Shown here piece after piece: positions 37,401-49,589 of a stretch of 64,000 bases of DNA; position 1 is the first letter of the stretch, and the number at the start of each line of letters is the position of its first letter. Under the pieces are notes generated by a model, which did not search any database, was not told the DNA's origin, and saw only the letters and a program-made list of their open reading frames with translations. Location of the stretch: the NCBI RefSeq assembly GCF_003945595.2, contig NW_024104421.1:6820001-6884000 (forward strand), written 5' to 3'. A program made the position numbers and the translations under genes. The stretch comes from Pipra filicauda (taxonomy: Eukaryota > Chordata > Aves > Passeriformes > Pipridae).

Positions 37401-40400
37401 GTTGTCCTATTGCTGTGCTTTGCACATAGGTCCCCTGCTTGCTGAGCACACATGGATGCTCTTACATGTCTATTTAGCAGGAATGCAGTTAGGCTTCCCC
37501 ACAACTCTTTTAGAAATACACCTTCTGAAATAAGCAGTCCTTTAATTTTAAGTATAGAGTTCAGGCATAATTCAGGTGAACCTTCAAATATCCGTCTCTG
37601 CTAACTTCATGCACACTAGTCTGTACTCTGCCAAACTATAATCTCTTAGAATCTGGATCCTTTTGACATTCCTGCTACTTCTTCATCCCAGGAGGACTGG
37701 AAACAGCACTGAAGCAGCTCTCTCCAGGAATATTTATGTATGTGTGGTCAGGCCTACAAATAGAAAGAAGAGACAAGTGAATAAAATAATATTAAGTAAA
37801 AGTTCAGCAGACGTTCATTCCTGTTCTGGGTGAAGGTGTTCCAATTTCTACCTTAAATGAATCTGTCCTCTGTCAGAAGTGTCTTTTCCTTAATAAACAT
37901 GGTCCTTGTTCTTCAGGAAAGTCATCTTTAAATTCAACCTAAGTTTCCTCTCTCCCTCTGCTTTGCTTTTTTCATTTCTCTGCGGGGGCTGCTTTTTTTG
38001 AAGAGGTGCTCATAGGAATCCCAAGTGGTTTTGCCAGCCCCTCTATATAATATATATTCCAGGCTGACAGAGTGCACAGATCAGCAGTAAGGCACTGTGG
38101 GGGTTATTTCTTCTTCTTCAATCCCCATGAGTCTCCTACCTCCAGTTTTGCTCAGAGATTCATAGCTGAACAACCTTAAAAAAAATTCAGTTAAAGCAAT
38201 CAAGCCTCCTTTAAGTTTGCACCTGAACTAGAAAGAGGTGGTCAGGGGCCAAGGAGAAAACTGTGCAAGATTTATTCACTTAACATTAATCATTTGCCAT
38301 TTATTTGAAATTAGACTCAAGAGGTTTGCACACTCTATTTTCACAAACTTCACAAGGTAAGCACTGAAAAGAAATAGGTGGGCAGTGCAACGAGCTTGAG
38401 GGCTTCTTCACAAGAGCTTGGCACAGCAGTTTTCAGTCCTTTCCCCTCCGCAGCTCATCCCATGCAAAATTTTCACAGTGTCCTCCTCAGTTTATGAATC
38501 CCTGCCTCACTAAGACTTCTCTGCCACCACCCCCACTCATTCAGTGACTCAGACTTATTAAGATAACTTCTCTTTTTTCTAGTTCCTCACCTCCAACACA
38601 CTCAATTCATTGAGCCACATACTCCTGTACATATTTGAAATCCTCACCCAACCACCCTCTCTCATCCAACTTTCCTCCCACAGTTCTTGCAGTCCTCCAT
38701 CCTGGGATGACAGAGCCACTGAAAGCCCATCCAAATGACTTCAACTTTTACTTACACTTCTGGCTTCTCTCAAGCAGCGCTCTGTGAGCTGGTGCCTGTA
38801 GACACCAGGACAAACAGGCCTATGAGTATAGCTCTCTTATTCCCCCAGCACAGCCTTTGGTAAAGTTGAAGTTTGTCACATACAGAAGATCAGCCATGAC
38901 CAGACAAGTGGTGGGGAGAGGGAACAGTGCTGCACTGCAGCTCAGTGTTTGTGGTACATGGGGAGTCTGGGTCTGACCCATAGGCTGTGTGCAGACCACA
39001 GTCATGGTGTGCTGCAGACTGGTTTAGGAACCTCCTTGGAATGGTGAAGCTTCGTCCCATGCAAGAAGAGGGATTTTTATATCACTACTTACCCCTGCTT
39101 TAAGAGGTTTTGGGCAACAAAAGCTTCTTATCAGGTTTTAGGAATAGCAGGTACCCTAATTTCTCACCAGACTATGCACCACCTCTGCAGGCAGTGGTGC
39201 TTGAGTAGTCACTGAGGGCTAAGTTTGTATTTGAACTGTAGCTGAGACAAGAAAAGAAGAGCCTTTCCAGTCCCTGGGTCCCAGTGCCTGTGCTAACAAA
39301 GGCCCATGAGCTATAAAGTAACACTGGCACTGAAGGGGGAAGAGGGCTTTGGCTAAAGCTGGGGATTTGCTCAGATTAACATCTCTGCTGCTGTACGAGC
39401 TCTGCACATACACTCACGTTTGCTTTTGTTCCTTTTCCATGATCAGCAACAGGCGGGGAGGAGTGGGATGTACATGCAGAAGGAGGATGTGGTGGGAGCA
39501 GAGAACATGTTCCTGACATTCAGGGATATGTGTAGGGAAAGCTGTCTGCCTGGATCAGAAAGGGACTGGGAAGGCAAGGGGCCTGCTGAGCCGTGGGTCG
39601 CTTAGGTAGGAATGGGGACAGACTTCTAATTCTGGCAGCATCAGGTGGGAGTTGGGAAAATGGCTGAGAAGAAGGTTGAAGCACAAGGAGTGCACAGATC
39701 AGATTAAATTAGGGAAGCTGCATCCTTTGTACCAAATGTAGTTGTTCTTAAAATTGTCTTCTGTCACACTTGTGTACTGATTAGGAGACAGTGTTCACTT
39801 TTGAAGCATACTTCTGTGTCTCTTCCACTGGCAAAATGCTGGAAGCACCTGGAGCCAGGCAAATGCCTCCACCTTCTGTGCAGTCTTTTGGTGTTTCCCT
39901 GACCTGTACAACTGTATTTGATGGGCACCACTTCTGCCCCAACATTACGGTCTTTCTTGAGCAAAGACTTCCAAGTCTAACTTATTTTGGATGTGCATAA
40001 CCAAGTGACCTTGCTGGAGACCTAGGAGAGAATTTGAACTGTGATTCATCTCAGGTAGGAGACTCTTCAATAATTGCACTCCCACCCTTCCAACCACCTT
40101 CTTCAGTTGAACAGGTTTCTGATTTGCCCTGCACTAATCTGCTTTCTGAGTAACAGGAATTGGATTAATTTTGTTCCTCACTCAGAAGCAGGCACACAGC
40201 ATTTATCTTCTCAGTGTCCAAACGTGCAGCATAAGCCAGAGGAAAACAGAGACGGGGAAAGAGACATAAGAAAAAGGTTGCCCTCCAGAGTTTTCATACT
40301 CTAGAAAGTTGCTGGACTACTTTAGCCAAAGAGATGCTTAATCATTATAATTACAAGTTGAGAAAACTGGACAGAAGAACCACATGTTCACTATTCAGAA

Positions 40401-43254
40401 AACGGTGAAGACACGAGCAGTAACAGAGAGGCACCGTCTAATCAAAAACGCCTCATCTTTGAGTCTGAAGATATCATTCCTGTGAGAAAAGGAAATGTGA
40501 TATCTGGACACATACTAACCTAGGCCTCTGTGATGAGCTGCCAGTAAGTGCTTCAGCTCCTGTTAATTATGGTGGTGTTTCTACAATGATGAGATGACTT
40601 CTCTGTGGAGAAGAGCTCTCATCAGGAAATTGGTTCTATTATAATTAACATCTTTGAATATCCAAATTTAACACCCTCCTTGAGCCTTCTCCCTTATTTC
40701 AGGAAGTTTGTGATCAATCAAGTCCTGAAATAGAGCTGGAGATCTGGGATTCAGAGAAGGGGGAGGAGTTGTATGTTTAGGGGCAGGAGGGTTAAGTACA
40801 CCACAGCTTCAAAATCAGCTGGTTGATGTCTCTAGCAGCATTTCAACCTTCCATCCTATATGCATAATTTCCAAGAAAGCTGTTATCATCATCATCACTA
40901 TTTAAAGCCAGAATAGGCAACACATCCATTCCCTCGCCTCAATCCTGTCTTCAGGTTCAGCAATAGAGCAGAGTCTGAGACACAGAAAGCCTAAAGCCAC
41001 AAACATCCTCTCTTGAAGCAATTAATACGTGTCAACCAACACACCTATCTTCTTCCCCTCCATCAAAATACAAAGTCATCAGTTTTCACTTTCTAGGACT
41101 CTCTGTCACTCTATCAGTCCCCACCTACTGCAGCTCTTCATAGAGCCAAGGGAACATGAGTAGATGCCAAAGGAGAAAACAAAACCAGCAACACATCATG
41201 CTGATCTTGCTCTGGACCACATTGCATCTGAAACATCCAGTACTTCCAGCAGCAGCCCTGGAAGCGGACAAATTAGTATTTCCAATATATATACTTTCCC
41301 AGATGAAAGAAAACAGGTTTTCTGTTCCAGGCACACTTGAAAAGCATATAGGCCTAGCCAATAAAATTTTCCTCATCTTGTGCCACAACAAGAAATCTGA
41401 ACACTAAATGCACTGATTTTATACCACTATCAGCAACTAGGAGAAAAGCAGCCATATATAGAAGGGATTTAGCAAAAACTTCACTGCTAGCTGGCTAATA
41501 AATTCTAAAAATACAAGTCACAGCCAATACCATCAGAAAGCTGAATTTTATAGCTCATAAGTCATAATCATTGAGGGTTTTTTTAATAATATGAAAAAAA
41601 AAACCAGACTAGTTTTACTGTATTATATTCAGTTATATAAAAGTTTCCCTGATAGATGGTATTAGACCTTTCCCAACTTTCAAAACCCAAACACTTAGTG
41701 CTTACTTACTTATCTGGGCGAATCACTACAACTTAGAGAAAAGCTATTACATTTTATGAAATTGAAATAAAATGTAATACCACTTGAGGTCCTACAATGC
41801 CATCTCTTGTCATAAATGTCCAAAAAAAAAAAAAGAAAAAAAGTCAGTGAAACTTGAGAAATAAGTACAAGAGACACAAGTTGAAGATGCAGAGTCTTGG
41901 GCCACAGCTACAGCTGCTCATACAGTCATCTACACTTATTCAATAATCACAAAAATATGCTTCAAAATCACAGTTGGGCAGTAGAACTCAATGCAGCCCC
42001 AGAAGAAATCACAGGGAGTCAGTCTGTTTTAATGGATACCAAATTAGACACAATATGAGAAGAAAACTGAATAAATTAATCCTACAGGCTTTAATGTTGA
42101 GTCAATTTTTGTTTTCAATGAGGGATGTTGCTGAGACAGAGACAGGAAAATACTTGGATAAAGGCCTGTTGAAAGAAGTCTAAGAGGTAGAATAAGAGAA
42201 GTGGGAAACTAGAGAGCTGATAGGCTAGAAAACCACTGCACAGCACGAGGGCTCAACAGCTGAGAAAACACTGCAGAGGGGCCTTGCAATGTTCAGTGCC
42301 TGCTACAGGGCTGCATCTTTAAACTGAGCAGGTGAGAGAAGACAATGAATTTATAAACTAAGTAAGATTTATGAAGACCCAATATTATGGCTCACTAACA
42401 AATGTTGGAAACTAACAATTGGGGTTCCCTTGTCCCAAATTATTCCGTACTTAATACAGTCTGTGCAGTGGCTGTTGTAAACTCATCACCCTGTCTTCCA
42501 AATCGCTGTGATTTGTGTGCATTCACAGGCAAATACATCTTGACCATCAAGAGTTACAAGTAAGATTGAAGGGTTCTGAAACTACTACTTTTGGGGCTCT
42601 CAGAAACAGGTTAATTTCAACAAAGGAAGGACAATAACAGGAAAGCCAACTCTTGGGAATCCATCCACTCACCATTGGAAGCCAAGTGGGGAATAACCAT
42701 TAGAGATGAGTGCTCAGTCTATCCATTCAGGGAACCAAAGGAGCTGGCATAGAGGAAAGGTTGCTTAACTGCACTGGCAGGCTGAAGGTGGCTCACCCTT
42801 CTGTGCCTGCTGCCAGTGGGTTGGCAGCAGAGAATGCCTGCCACATCCAGAACATCACACCCTAACTGCAGGCAGAACGAGAACTGCAGAGATCAGAAGC
42901 ATTAAGCAACCTTGATTCTCAGGGTAGGTCAAATTTCAGTCCCTTTACCCTTCACAAAAACCCTCTAAAATTTTTGCACTTCAAGGCATAAATTCACAAG
43001 AAGTTATTAAAAGCATAACACTCTTCAGAGTCTGCAAAGTCCTCCGTCACACCCCAGCACTTCTAGTGTTCCACACCATATATCTAAAGCCACTTAGTTC
43101 TTGTGACATTTGCAGAGAAAATTCCTCTTTAGCTCTCCACTCAAATTGCCATGACAGAAAACAACACAGTGAGCCCTTTAACCTTAAAGATCATCTTTGT
43201 TTTACATAAGCTTGCTACAGTACACATGTGAACACGCTGACACACACAATGCAA
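34441..43254. other. Non-coding unique DNA, no gene seen
   Basis: No recognisable exon, RNA gene or transposon. The longest frame is 128 codons (35450-35836, +) and has no family resemblance. A TA/CATA-type microsatellite occurs at 36814-36846 and an A-rich run at 41822-41841. A second, milder CT-rich stretch is at 38500-38700. Short (TCA)4 at 40884-40897. Otherwise featureless. Confidence 0.7.
36814..36846. repeat. Short TA/CATA microsatellite
   Basis: The stretch AAATATATATATATA is followed by CGCATACATACATATATAG. It is an imperfect dinucleotide/tetranucleotide array with no coding content. Confidence 0.8.
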
Positions 43255-43340
43255 CAACTTGAACCATGTAGATGGTCCACATAGATATATATGCACATGA
43301 CAACTTGGACCACATAAATATAGATACATATGCACAAGCA
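43255..43340 (+). repeat. Imperfect tandem duplication, period about 46 bp
   Basis: CAACTTGAACCATGTAGAT at 43255 recurs as CAACTTGGACCACATAAAT at 43301. A shorter internal echo (GGTCCACATAGATATATATG) resembles the second copy as well. Two overlapping minus-strand frames of 139 codons cross it and carry the repeat as a repeated YLCGPS/IYV-type peptide, which shows these frames are by-products of the duplication rather than genes. Confidence 0.6.
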
Positions 43341-46300
43341 TATATAAAAGCTTCCAACCTTCGTGTATTCCAAGGATGTTTGTCTCTCCACCGGTCCCAC
43401 ATTCCTGAGAAGTTCTGCCGGCTCCTGCACCTCAGGCCCCAGCACACACCGTCTGTCTTTCTTGTCAACTGCAGGAGCTGCCCAGCATGAAGACAGGAAA
43501 GCAGTAGACCCAGGGAGGTTTGAGGAGTGCTCTGTGACTGCCCCAGGGTAGTCGTGTGAAAAAAAGATGGGGAATGGGGGGGAGGATGTGGTTCCTGAGA
43601 GGTCACTGGAAACACTGTCATCAGTAGGCTTCACTTCCCTTCCTGTTTTTCATATTTAGATTAAAATATGAGTAGTTACTTATAAAAAGGAAAAAGAAAC
43701 CAACCTCCTTGGCTTATTTTTTCCATGGAGGACCTGACAACGTTTGAACATCAGGACAGCAAGTAAAAACAGAGCAAGCAAAACCCATGCAATTTCCAGA
43801 TCCTCCTGAAATTTTACTTTAAATAAAGGGATAAGCATGAAGAGTTAGAGTAGTAAATAAAGAATCCCTTGCCTTTGCTTCAAACAGATAATAACCGCTG
43901 TGACTTTGCTAAAAGCTCCAACTGTTGTTACTCTTTATGAAAGGCTACACAGCCAGGCGAAGCACATTATAACACTTACCTTTGTAACGCAGTATAATAA
44001 TAATACATTACCACAGTTTGCTGGTACATCTTTATACATGAGTAGGAAGAAGCTGCTATGTTCCTCTTAGAAACATTTTGTCTGGCTATAAGCAAATCTC
44101 CTAAATTCAGAGTGGATTCAGGAATAAATTTACTTCATTTACAGTGCACGGCAATAGTCCATTCCATGCTAATGGCAACTCTTGTGCTTTTTATTAATAT
44201 GTTCTTTCTATTAGGAATTTGGATGGCTGTTTAGCTGGTTCATTTGTTATTTTGTGTCACACGTCATCAACTCTTCTCTGCTGGTGTTTTCCAGCTTTAC
44301 AACTGAGGATTATACCTCTGGGCTGATCATCCCTTTTCCAAAAAATACAGGAAGCAGGTATAACAAACCCGGAGAGGAAAAACCATTCACAGATGTCTGC
44401 CAATTCTTTAATCTTTCCATTCCCTAAATGCACACTTCCCCTTAACACCTGCTAACCTCCTACCAAAATAGCTGAGCTTCAGTGCACACAAAAAGAAGTC
44501 TCCTCCCCAGGAGGTGGTCACAGTATCCCACCCTCTGCAGCTCACCTGGGTTTCACTGGCCGGGGGGCAATAACAAGGCTCCACCATCTCAACTCAAGTC
44601 CAGTTCAAAGGCTGCTAGGCCAGCTCAGACAGATAGCAGTTCAGTCTCTCTCCTTCCTGGGACATCCCATCACCCACATGTTCCTGGCCCCTGTGCCTAG
44701 TAAATCAAGGGACTCGCTGACCCAGGTTTACATCCTAGATCTTCATCTTGAATAACTACTGCCTCTGCTACAAGTGACCAGCTGAGGACATTGGGCACAA
44801 TACTCCCAAAGAAGCACCTTCCATTTAGTATGATCTCATCATTACTACTTTTAACGCTTGCTATCATTTCTTCATAGAGATAAATAAGTCTCCCATCTTC
44901 TCTCTCAGAGACTGAGAGACTCTTCTGAAATATTTCCATTCAGCAAATTTTCCAATCATCTTTAAAACGCTTTTTTTAAAACCAAAGCTGACTCATCCTC
45001 TAATGCTCCTCTAAAAGATAGTCTGACTCACATTTAACACTTTGATCTCCATGGCTCGTTTTGGTCAGCAACCTGCTTAGCTGTGTTAGATGTAAGGGGA
45101 AAGAAAGGGGAAAAATGTACTTTAAACATCCGCTCAGTTCCAAACCGTTGAGAAATGCTCAAGATAAATCTGCAGAGAAAGGAAAATTGTTTCAGCACCC
45201 AGAGACCTATTACAAATTAGAACAGAAATGAAATTTTTCAGCAAGAGACAGATTTGCACTTTCATGTTCCCAGATTCAGATGAAAAGGGGGCTCTGTTCA
45301 AGAGATATTTTGCTAGAGGGATTTCTTTTTCTCATTTAGCTTCATCAAAAACCTCATAAGACTGAACAGCACCTCTTCAGAAATGAAATAAAAATCCAGA
45401 AATAATCTCTCATACTACCTTGCATTAGATTGTGTTAATACTTAATACTTCTAAAATATCCATAAAGAGCCCTAAAACGTGAGGTCCAAATTTAGGTCAG
45501 ATATAAACTGCTACCATTTCACCCATGGGAAGACCCCAGTTCAAACGGCAAGGACAGCGTCAACATCCTGGATAGATCCACAAACAGATCTTACAGAAAT
45601 TAATGGAATCTGCAATGTTGCTTGCCTTTAGTTTTCTTTCAAAGATCTCCAAGTTAGCCTCAGAGTCTAGTCTTCACCTTGATATAGAGATCACCAATAA
45701 AATCAAAGCAGGGTCTTTACCCACTTGGGAGCAAATTAATATCTCCTACACAAAGGCTTTTTGGGAACTTATGACTGGTAATAGACTTCGGTTCCAGCTA
45801 AAGTAAAATAAACAAACACACAGTCTAGAATTTAAGAAGTTGTTTACTAGGTTCGAGTAAGGGCTTTTAATAATCTTCTGATTGCCCTGGGACAGAGAAA
45901 AAAGACTGGGGGAGGGGAGGGGAATGGAAATGGGTTTTAAATGACAGAAGGTCTAACGAGCTTGGCTTACGGCTACGTTTTGGAAAGCAGGGTGCAGGGA
46001 CCTCGAGATGCCCATATAAATGCATATAACGAAGCATTCTTGCTCATGACTCTTACCTAGATATCAACAGACAGAAAAATTCCCCTTGCTTCATGTATTT
46101 CCTCTGAGCTCTGGTAGATGTTAACACCCAAACCCACCGCACCCACATGTTTTTGAGTTCAGTCTGTCTTTAACGTCTCATGAGATCACAAGACCTGCAC
46201 TTTCAACAGACACTTTTGCAGATCAGGCAGGCAAGGACCAAGTCTCCAGAAAACCCTCTGCCTGGAGGCAGAGAGTACAGCTGGTGCCCATCCCTGCAGC

Positions 46301-48266
46301 ATCCAAACTCTGCACGGGCAAGGTGACTTTGAGAACAGTTGTACTAGCCTACAGATGTACTTCATGTCCTGTATGAAAGAAGGAACAGCCCTATCCTGTT
46401 CCTCACCAACAGAGAGGCAGATCATAAGCTCTCCTGTCACAAGGGGCACCTCCATCACCAGCCCCAGCAGCAAGCGTGCACTCAGTGGAGAGCCAGGCTC
46501 AGATTTTCTCCAGTATGAAGTAGCCAAAGGTCCAATTTATCATACGCCTCCCCAGTTTGTCAGCTGCATGTGATCACTCGTGAATAATGTTCTCCTGCCC
46601 AGCTCAGAGGCACATACTTGTGCCCTCTCACTGACCACATGTCATTGACACAGACAGGCACACGTCTCCGAGACACAGCTGAGATAGGCTCAGTCCAGTG
46701 CTTTACACTCACAGCAGTTGCAGACAATGTATACAAAGTGATACATCCCAGACCAATCAACTCTCTTTTTATCTCAGGAATATCAACATGCTGCCTCCTT
46801 AACCCACAACATCAGCAAGAGTCTGCATAGCACATCTGCCAAGTGACAAGGAGCAAACCCTGTATCACCAGAAAAACACACATCCGTCCCCCTCCTGCTC
46901 TCACTGGAACACTTTTGCTTCCAGCTGTACACCTTGCCTTTGCCATAACCAACAAGGGAGCAATGTGGTGCAGCCTGTTGGGATTATGTAAGAGACTCAA
47001 CTAGATCATCTATTTCAGAAGAGAACCGCCCGGGTCTAAGAAGCAGCAGCAGGTTTTAGCTGCCCGTGAAAGCCCAGGCTGTAGCGGTCTGTGCTGGCAC
47101 AAGCCATCTGCCCTGCTCTGGGCTTGTCATGCCACTCTGCCCTCCACTTACTTCTCTGGGACTTGGGAGCACAGAACTCCCCAGCCTGCCTGCCCAGCTC
47201 AGAGCAGCAGTGTTCCTACTTTGCAATACACCTACCTTGGAGGGTAGGACTAGCCAGAGCACTGCTCATGGCATTTATAAGCTGCTCTTCCCAAAGCATT
47301 GCAAAACAGCAGGGTTGGATCCTTGGCCAGCAAATCCTTTGCCTGGGGGTACAAGGGCAGATTGAGGTGGAATGCTGTATCTCCACCAGGAGGCTGCCTC
47401 CACCAGGAGGAATGAAGGTCAAGGACTTTGGGAAAGAAAAGATAAACTGAAAGACTGTACTAGGAAGGCAGCAGTCAGTGAAAGAGCATCCAAACCTACT
47501 TGCACTATACCACAGAAACCCTCCATAATGCTAAGAACTTCAGCCTGGCTAAAAACCAGGGCAATTCTGACTTTTAGGTGCCCCAAGCTCATGTGTCCCC
47601 AAGCAGGTACCCCAAAAGGGCTATTTACACCTCTAGCAAACTCTTGGAAAATTCATAGTTTAACCTTTACTCCTGAATTTCATCTCCTGGAGTAAGAGAA
47701 CAGCTTGTCCCCTGCCATCCCCACAATGCTGCAGAGATTAATGCATTCCTGTATAGGGTTTTGAAAATAATTTACCACCTAAGGAGTTACCATCTAAGGA
47801 GTCTTTCTGCTGTGCCTTTTGCAATCAGACACGTCTATCTCGTATTGGCCTTATTAGCCACCAGCTAACAAATGTGGATAGAGCCTTTCCCAAGTCTTCA
47901 TTCGTGAAGCCCAGCCATGATGATGATGATTTGAAAATAATTTTAGAAGTCCACAGAATTGGTCATTCTTCCCTGAAAATGCTTCAGAGAAAGGCTTGTG
48001 CTCAGTGTGCAGAGGCCAAAGCAGGGTCAAGGCCACACAGACCCAAACTGAGCTGCCACCAGCACCACATGGTAGAAGGTCACCCCAGCAGAGCATCACA
48101 GGAATACCTGCCATACAAGTCACTGTCTGCAAGCCAGAGCAGTCTGGTAAGAATTCCCATGCACTTCAATAATGGGTGCAAGGGCAGCTATACTCGAACA
48201 CTCAACAGCCACTTCAAAAGTCACAACAAGGACCAACATCATGGCAATAAGCAAGACAGTTGGATC
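43341..48266. other. Non-coding DNA, somewhat richer in GC, no gene seen
   Basis: Around 46.2-47.5 kb the sequence is richer in GC than elsewhere and open frames are longer on both strands (113 codons minus at 46186-46527, 119 codons plus at 47091-47450). They overlap one another in different frames and none is recognisable. A G-run cluster lies at 45908-45934. ACCAGCTGAGGA at 44777-44788 echoes the old palindromic repeats at 5.1 and 8.5 kb. There is no CpG island: CpG remains scarce. Confidence 0.65.
45908..45934 (+). other. Possible G-quadruplex motif
   Basis: The tracts are G5, A, G4, A, G4, a 9-nt spacer, then G3. Four G-tracts of three or more are present, but the last loop exceeds the usual limit of seven, so it fits only relaxed quadruplex rules. 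There is no promoter or gene next to it. Confidence 0.35.
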
Positions 48267-48388
48267 CTCAAAAACCCTCAGGAACCCCGTGTTTCCACTG
48301 CCATGCAGACAGAAAGACACATTCCTCCTCAAAAAACCTCAGGAACCCTGTGTTTCCACTCCCATGCAGGCAGAAACACACGTTCCTC
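48267..48388 (+). repeat. Tandem duplication, two 61-bp units
   Basis: The unit beginning CTCAAAAACCCTCAGGAACC at 48267 is repeated from 48328 as CTCAAAAAACCTCAGGAACC, each followed by GTGTTTCCACT, CCATGCAG and CAGAAA. The copies differ at only a few bases. The period is 61, not a multiple of three, so the translation changes frame between copies. The longest open frame of the window (47874-48446, +) runs through both units. The non-triplet period speaks against selection for protein. No further copy was seen on either side. Confidence 0.9.
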
Positions 48389-49548
48389 TCCAGCTCATAA
48401 AAGAGGCACCAAGAAGAGTGAGAAGGAGGAAGACAAAAAGAGGTAAGCAAATGTCACAAGAGCCAGAGACAAAATAAAGCACCGACATCCACACACAAAC
48501 CCTCAGGTAGTTTCTTGCCATGGAGTCTATCCCCAGTGCTACCCACAGTTATTCACACTTTTCCATCCCCTGTTATATATTAATGATTCTTGTTGATGGC
48601 CCTTCTGCTAATACATTCCTGCTGGAGTGGGTCGGGTCAGAGCAGTAAATGGCAGCAAGAACTGTTGAGCCACGCAGAGCCTGCCTGGCTCCGAGGGAAC
48701 GTGCAAGAGCGCCTGAGAGGACAAAGCAGCCAGCACAGATATTAACGCTGCAGAAATGCTTCAGAATTTTTCAAAACTTTGCTTTACAAATTGCATACAG
48801 TCAACAGCATGGAAATTTCGTATGAACTGACTATTTAATACAGTAGTTCAGATCCCACCGGCTTGGGCACAACAATCCTGTCTGATATAGTTTGCTCTGT
48901 CTGATATAGTTTGCTCTCTGTTAAGTAGCCCTCCTAGCCTTTACAGCATAGGCAAAAGCTGCAGATGATCTGTACTGATGTATCCTAGCTCCAGGAATCC
49001 CGATTTTCCTGACACAACCAATTCCAAACACATAAGTTACTAAAATTTGAAGCACCCTCACAAAGGAAACAGCTAAGTTGCATCAAAACTGATTTATCTT
49101 TTACATTTCGCTTCCATCATATTTGCAATATTTATTTTTTAAACCAATTACAGTGGAATAATAACCACAAGTACACATAGCTTTTCATGCTTAAAAACAC
49201 AACAAAAAAGATCCACAGAAGAAAAAACTATGTGGCTGCACACCTGAAAAAGTCCACATGAGACAGGAAATCTGTTGTTCATTCTAATAGCTCTCTATGT
49301 GAATGAGATTTCCTTTACCACACGGCATCCTGACAGACCCCAGCAGCTCAGAGCAATATCCTTTTGGATGCACAACTATTCCTTCAGTGCATATTTACTG
49401 CATATTTTCATCCAGCCCATCATTCTTTATTTGGAGCTATATTTTTATGCACAAAACAGTAGCTTTCAGAGGAGGCAGGAGTTATTAAAAAGTTCATCTG
49501 TTCCAGCTGCTTAATCCTCACTTAAACTCATCATTAATCCTTTTTTTA
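48389..49548. other. Non-coding unique DNA
   Basis: Unique sequence with a 19-bp tandem duplication at 48881-48918. A frame at 49275-49514 (+, 79 codons, hydrophobic middle) has no recognisable relatives, and its membrane-like look follows from T-rich DNA. Nothing else was seen. Confidence 0.65.
48881..48918 (+). repeat. 19-bp tandem duplication
   Basis: TCTGATATAGTTTGCTCTG at 48881-48899 is followed directly by TCTGATATAGTTTGCTCTC at 48900-48918, with one difference in the last base. This is a clean recent-looking duplication, probably from replication slippage. Confidence 0.9.
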
Positions 49549-49589
49549 TGACACCATAATTGTCCCTATGGCAACCAATTATGATGTCA
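49549..49589. promoter_or_regulatory. Dyad element with an X-box-like centre
   Basis: TGACACCATAATTG at 49549-49562 faces CAATTATGATGTCA at 49576-49589. The arms are reverse complements at 13 of 14 positions, with a 13-nt spacer. The centre, GTCCCTATGGCAAC at 49562-49575, matches the RFX X-box palindrome GTTGCCATGGCAAC at 11 of 14 positions. The arms hold CAATTA (homeodomain-type), CCAAT and a TGATGTCA close to a CRE/AP-1 site. The combination suggests either a bound regulatory dyad or a hairpin remnant of a small transposon. No gene or transcript start is visible nearby, so the regulatory reading is inference. Confidence 0.4.

Noticed and set aside
43202..43634. Two overlapping 139-codon frames on the minus strand
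   Set aside because: They overlap in different frames, contain the peptide image of a 46-bp DNA duplication, and have no recognisable domain.
45848..45870. GGTTCGAGT, resembling a tRNA B box
   Set aside because: The required continuation of the B box and any cloverleaf, acceptor stem or A box are missing.
47874..48446. 190-codon open frame on the plus strand
   Set aside because: Length is at chance level for 64 kb. It crosses a 61-bp non-triplet tandem duplication, has no recognisable domain, and ends in a lysine/glutamate-rich low-complexity tail.
49275..49514. 79-codon frame with a membrane-like hydrophobic segment
   Set aside because: Hydrophobic residues follow from T-rich DNA. No family match and no regulatory context.
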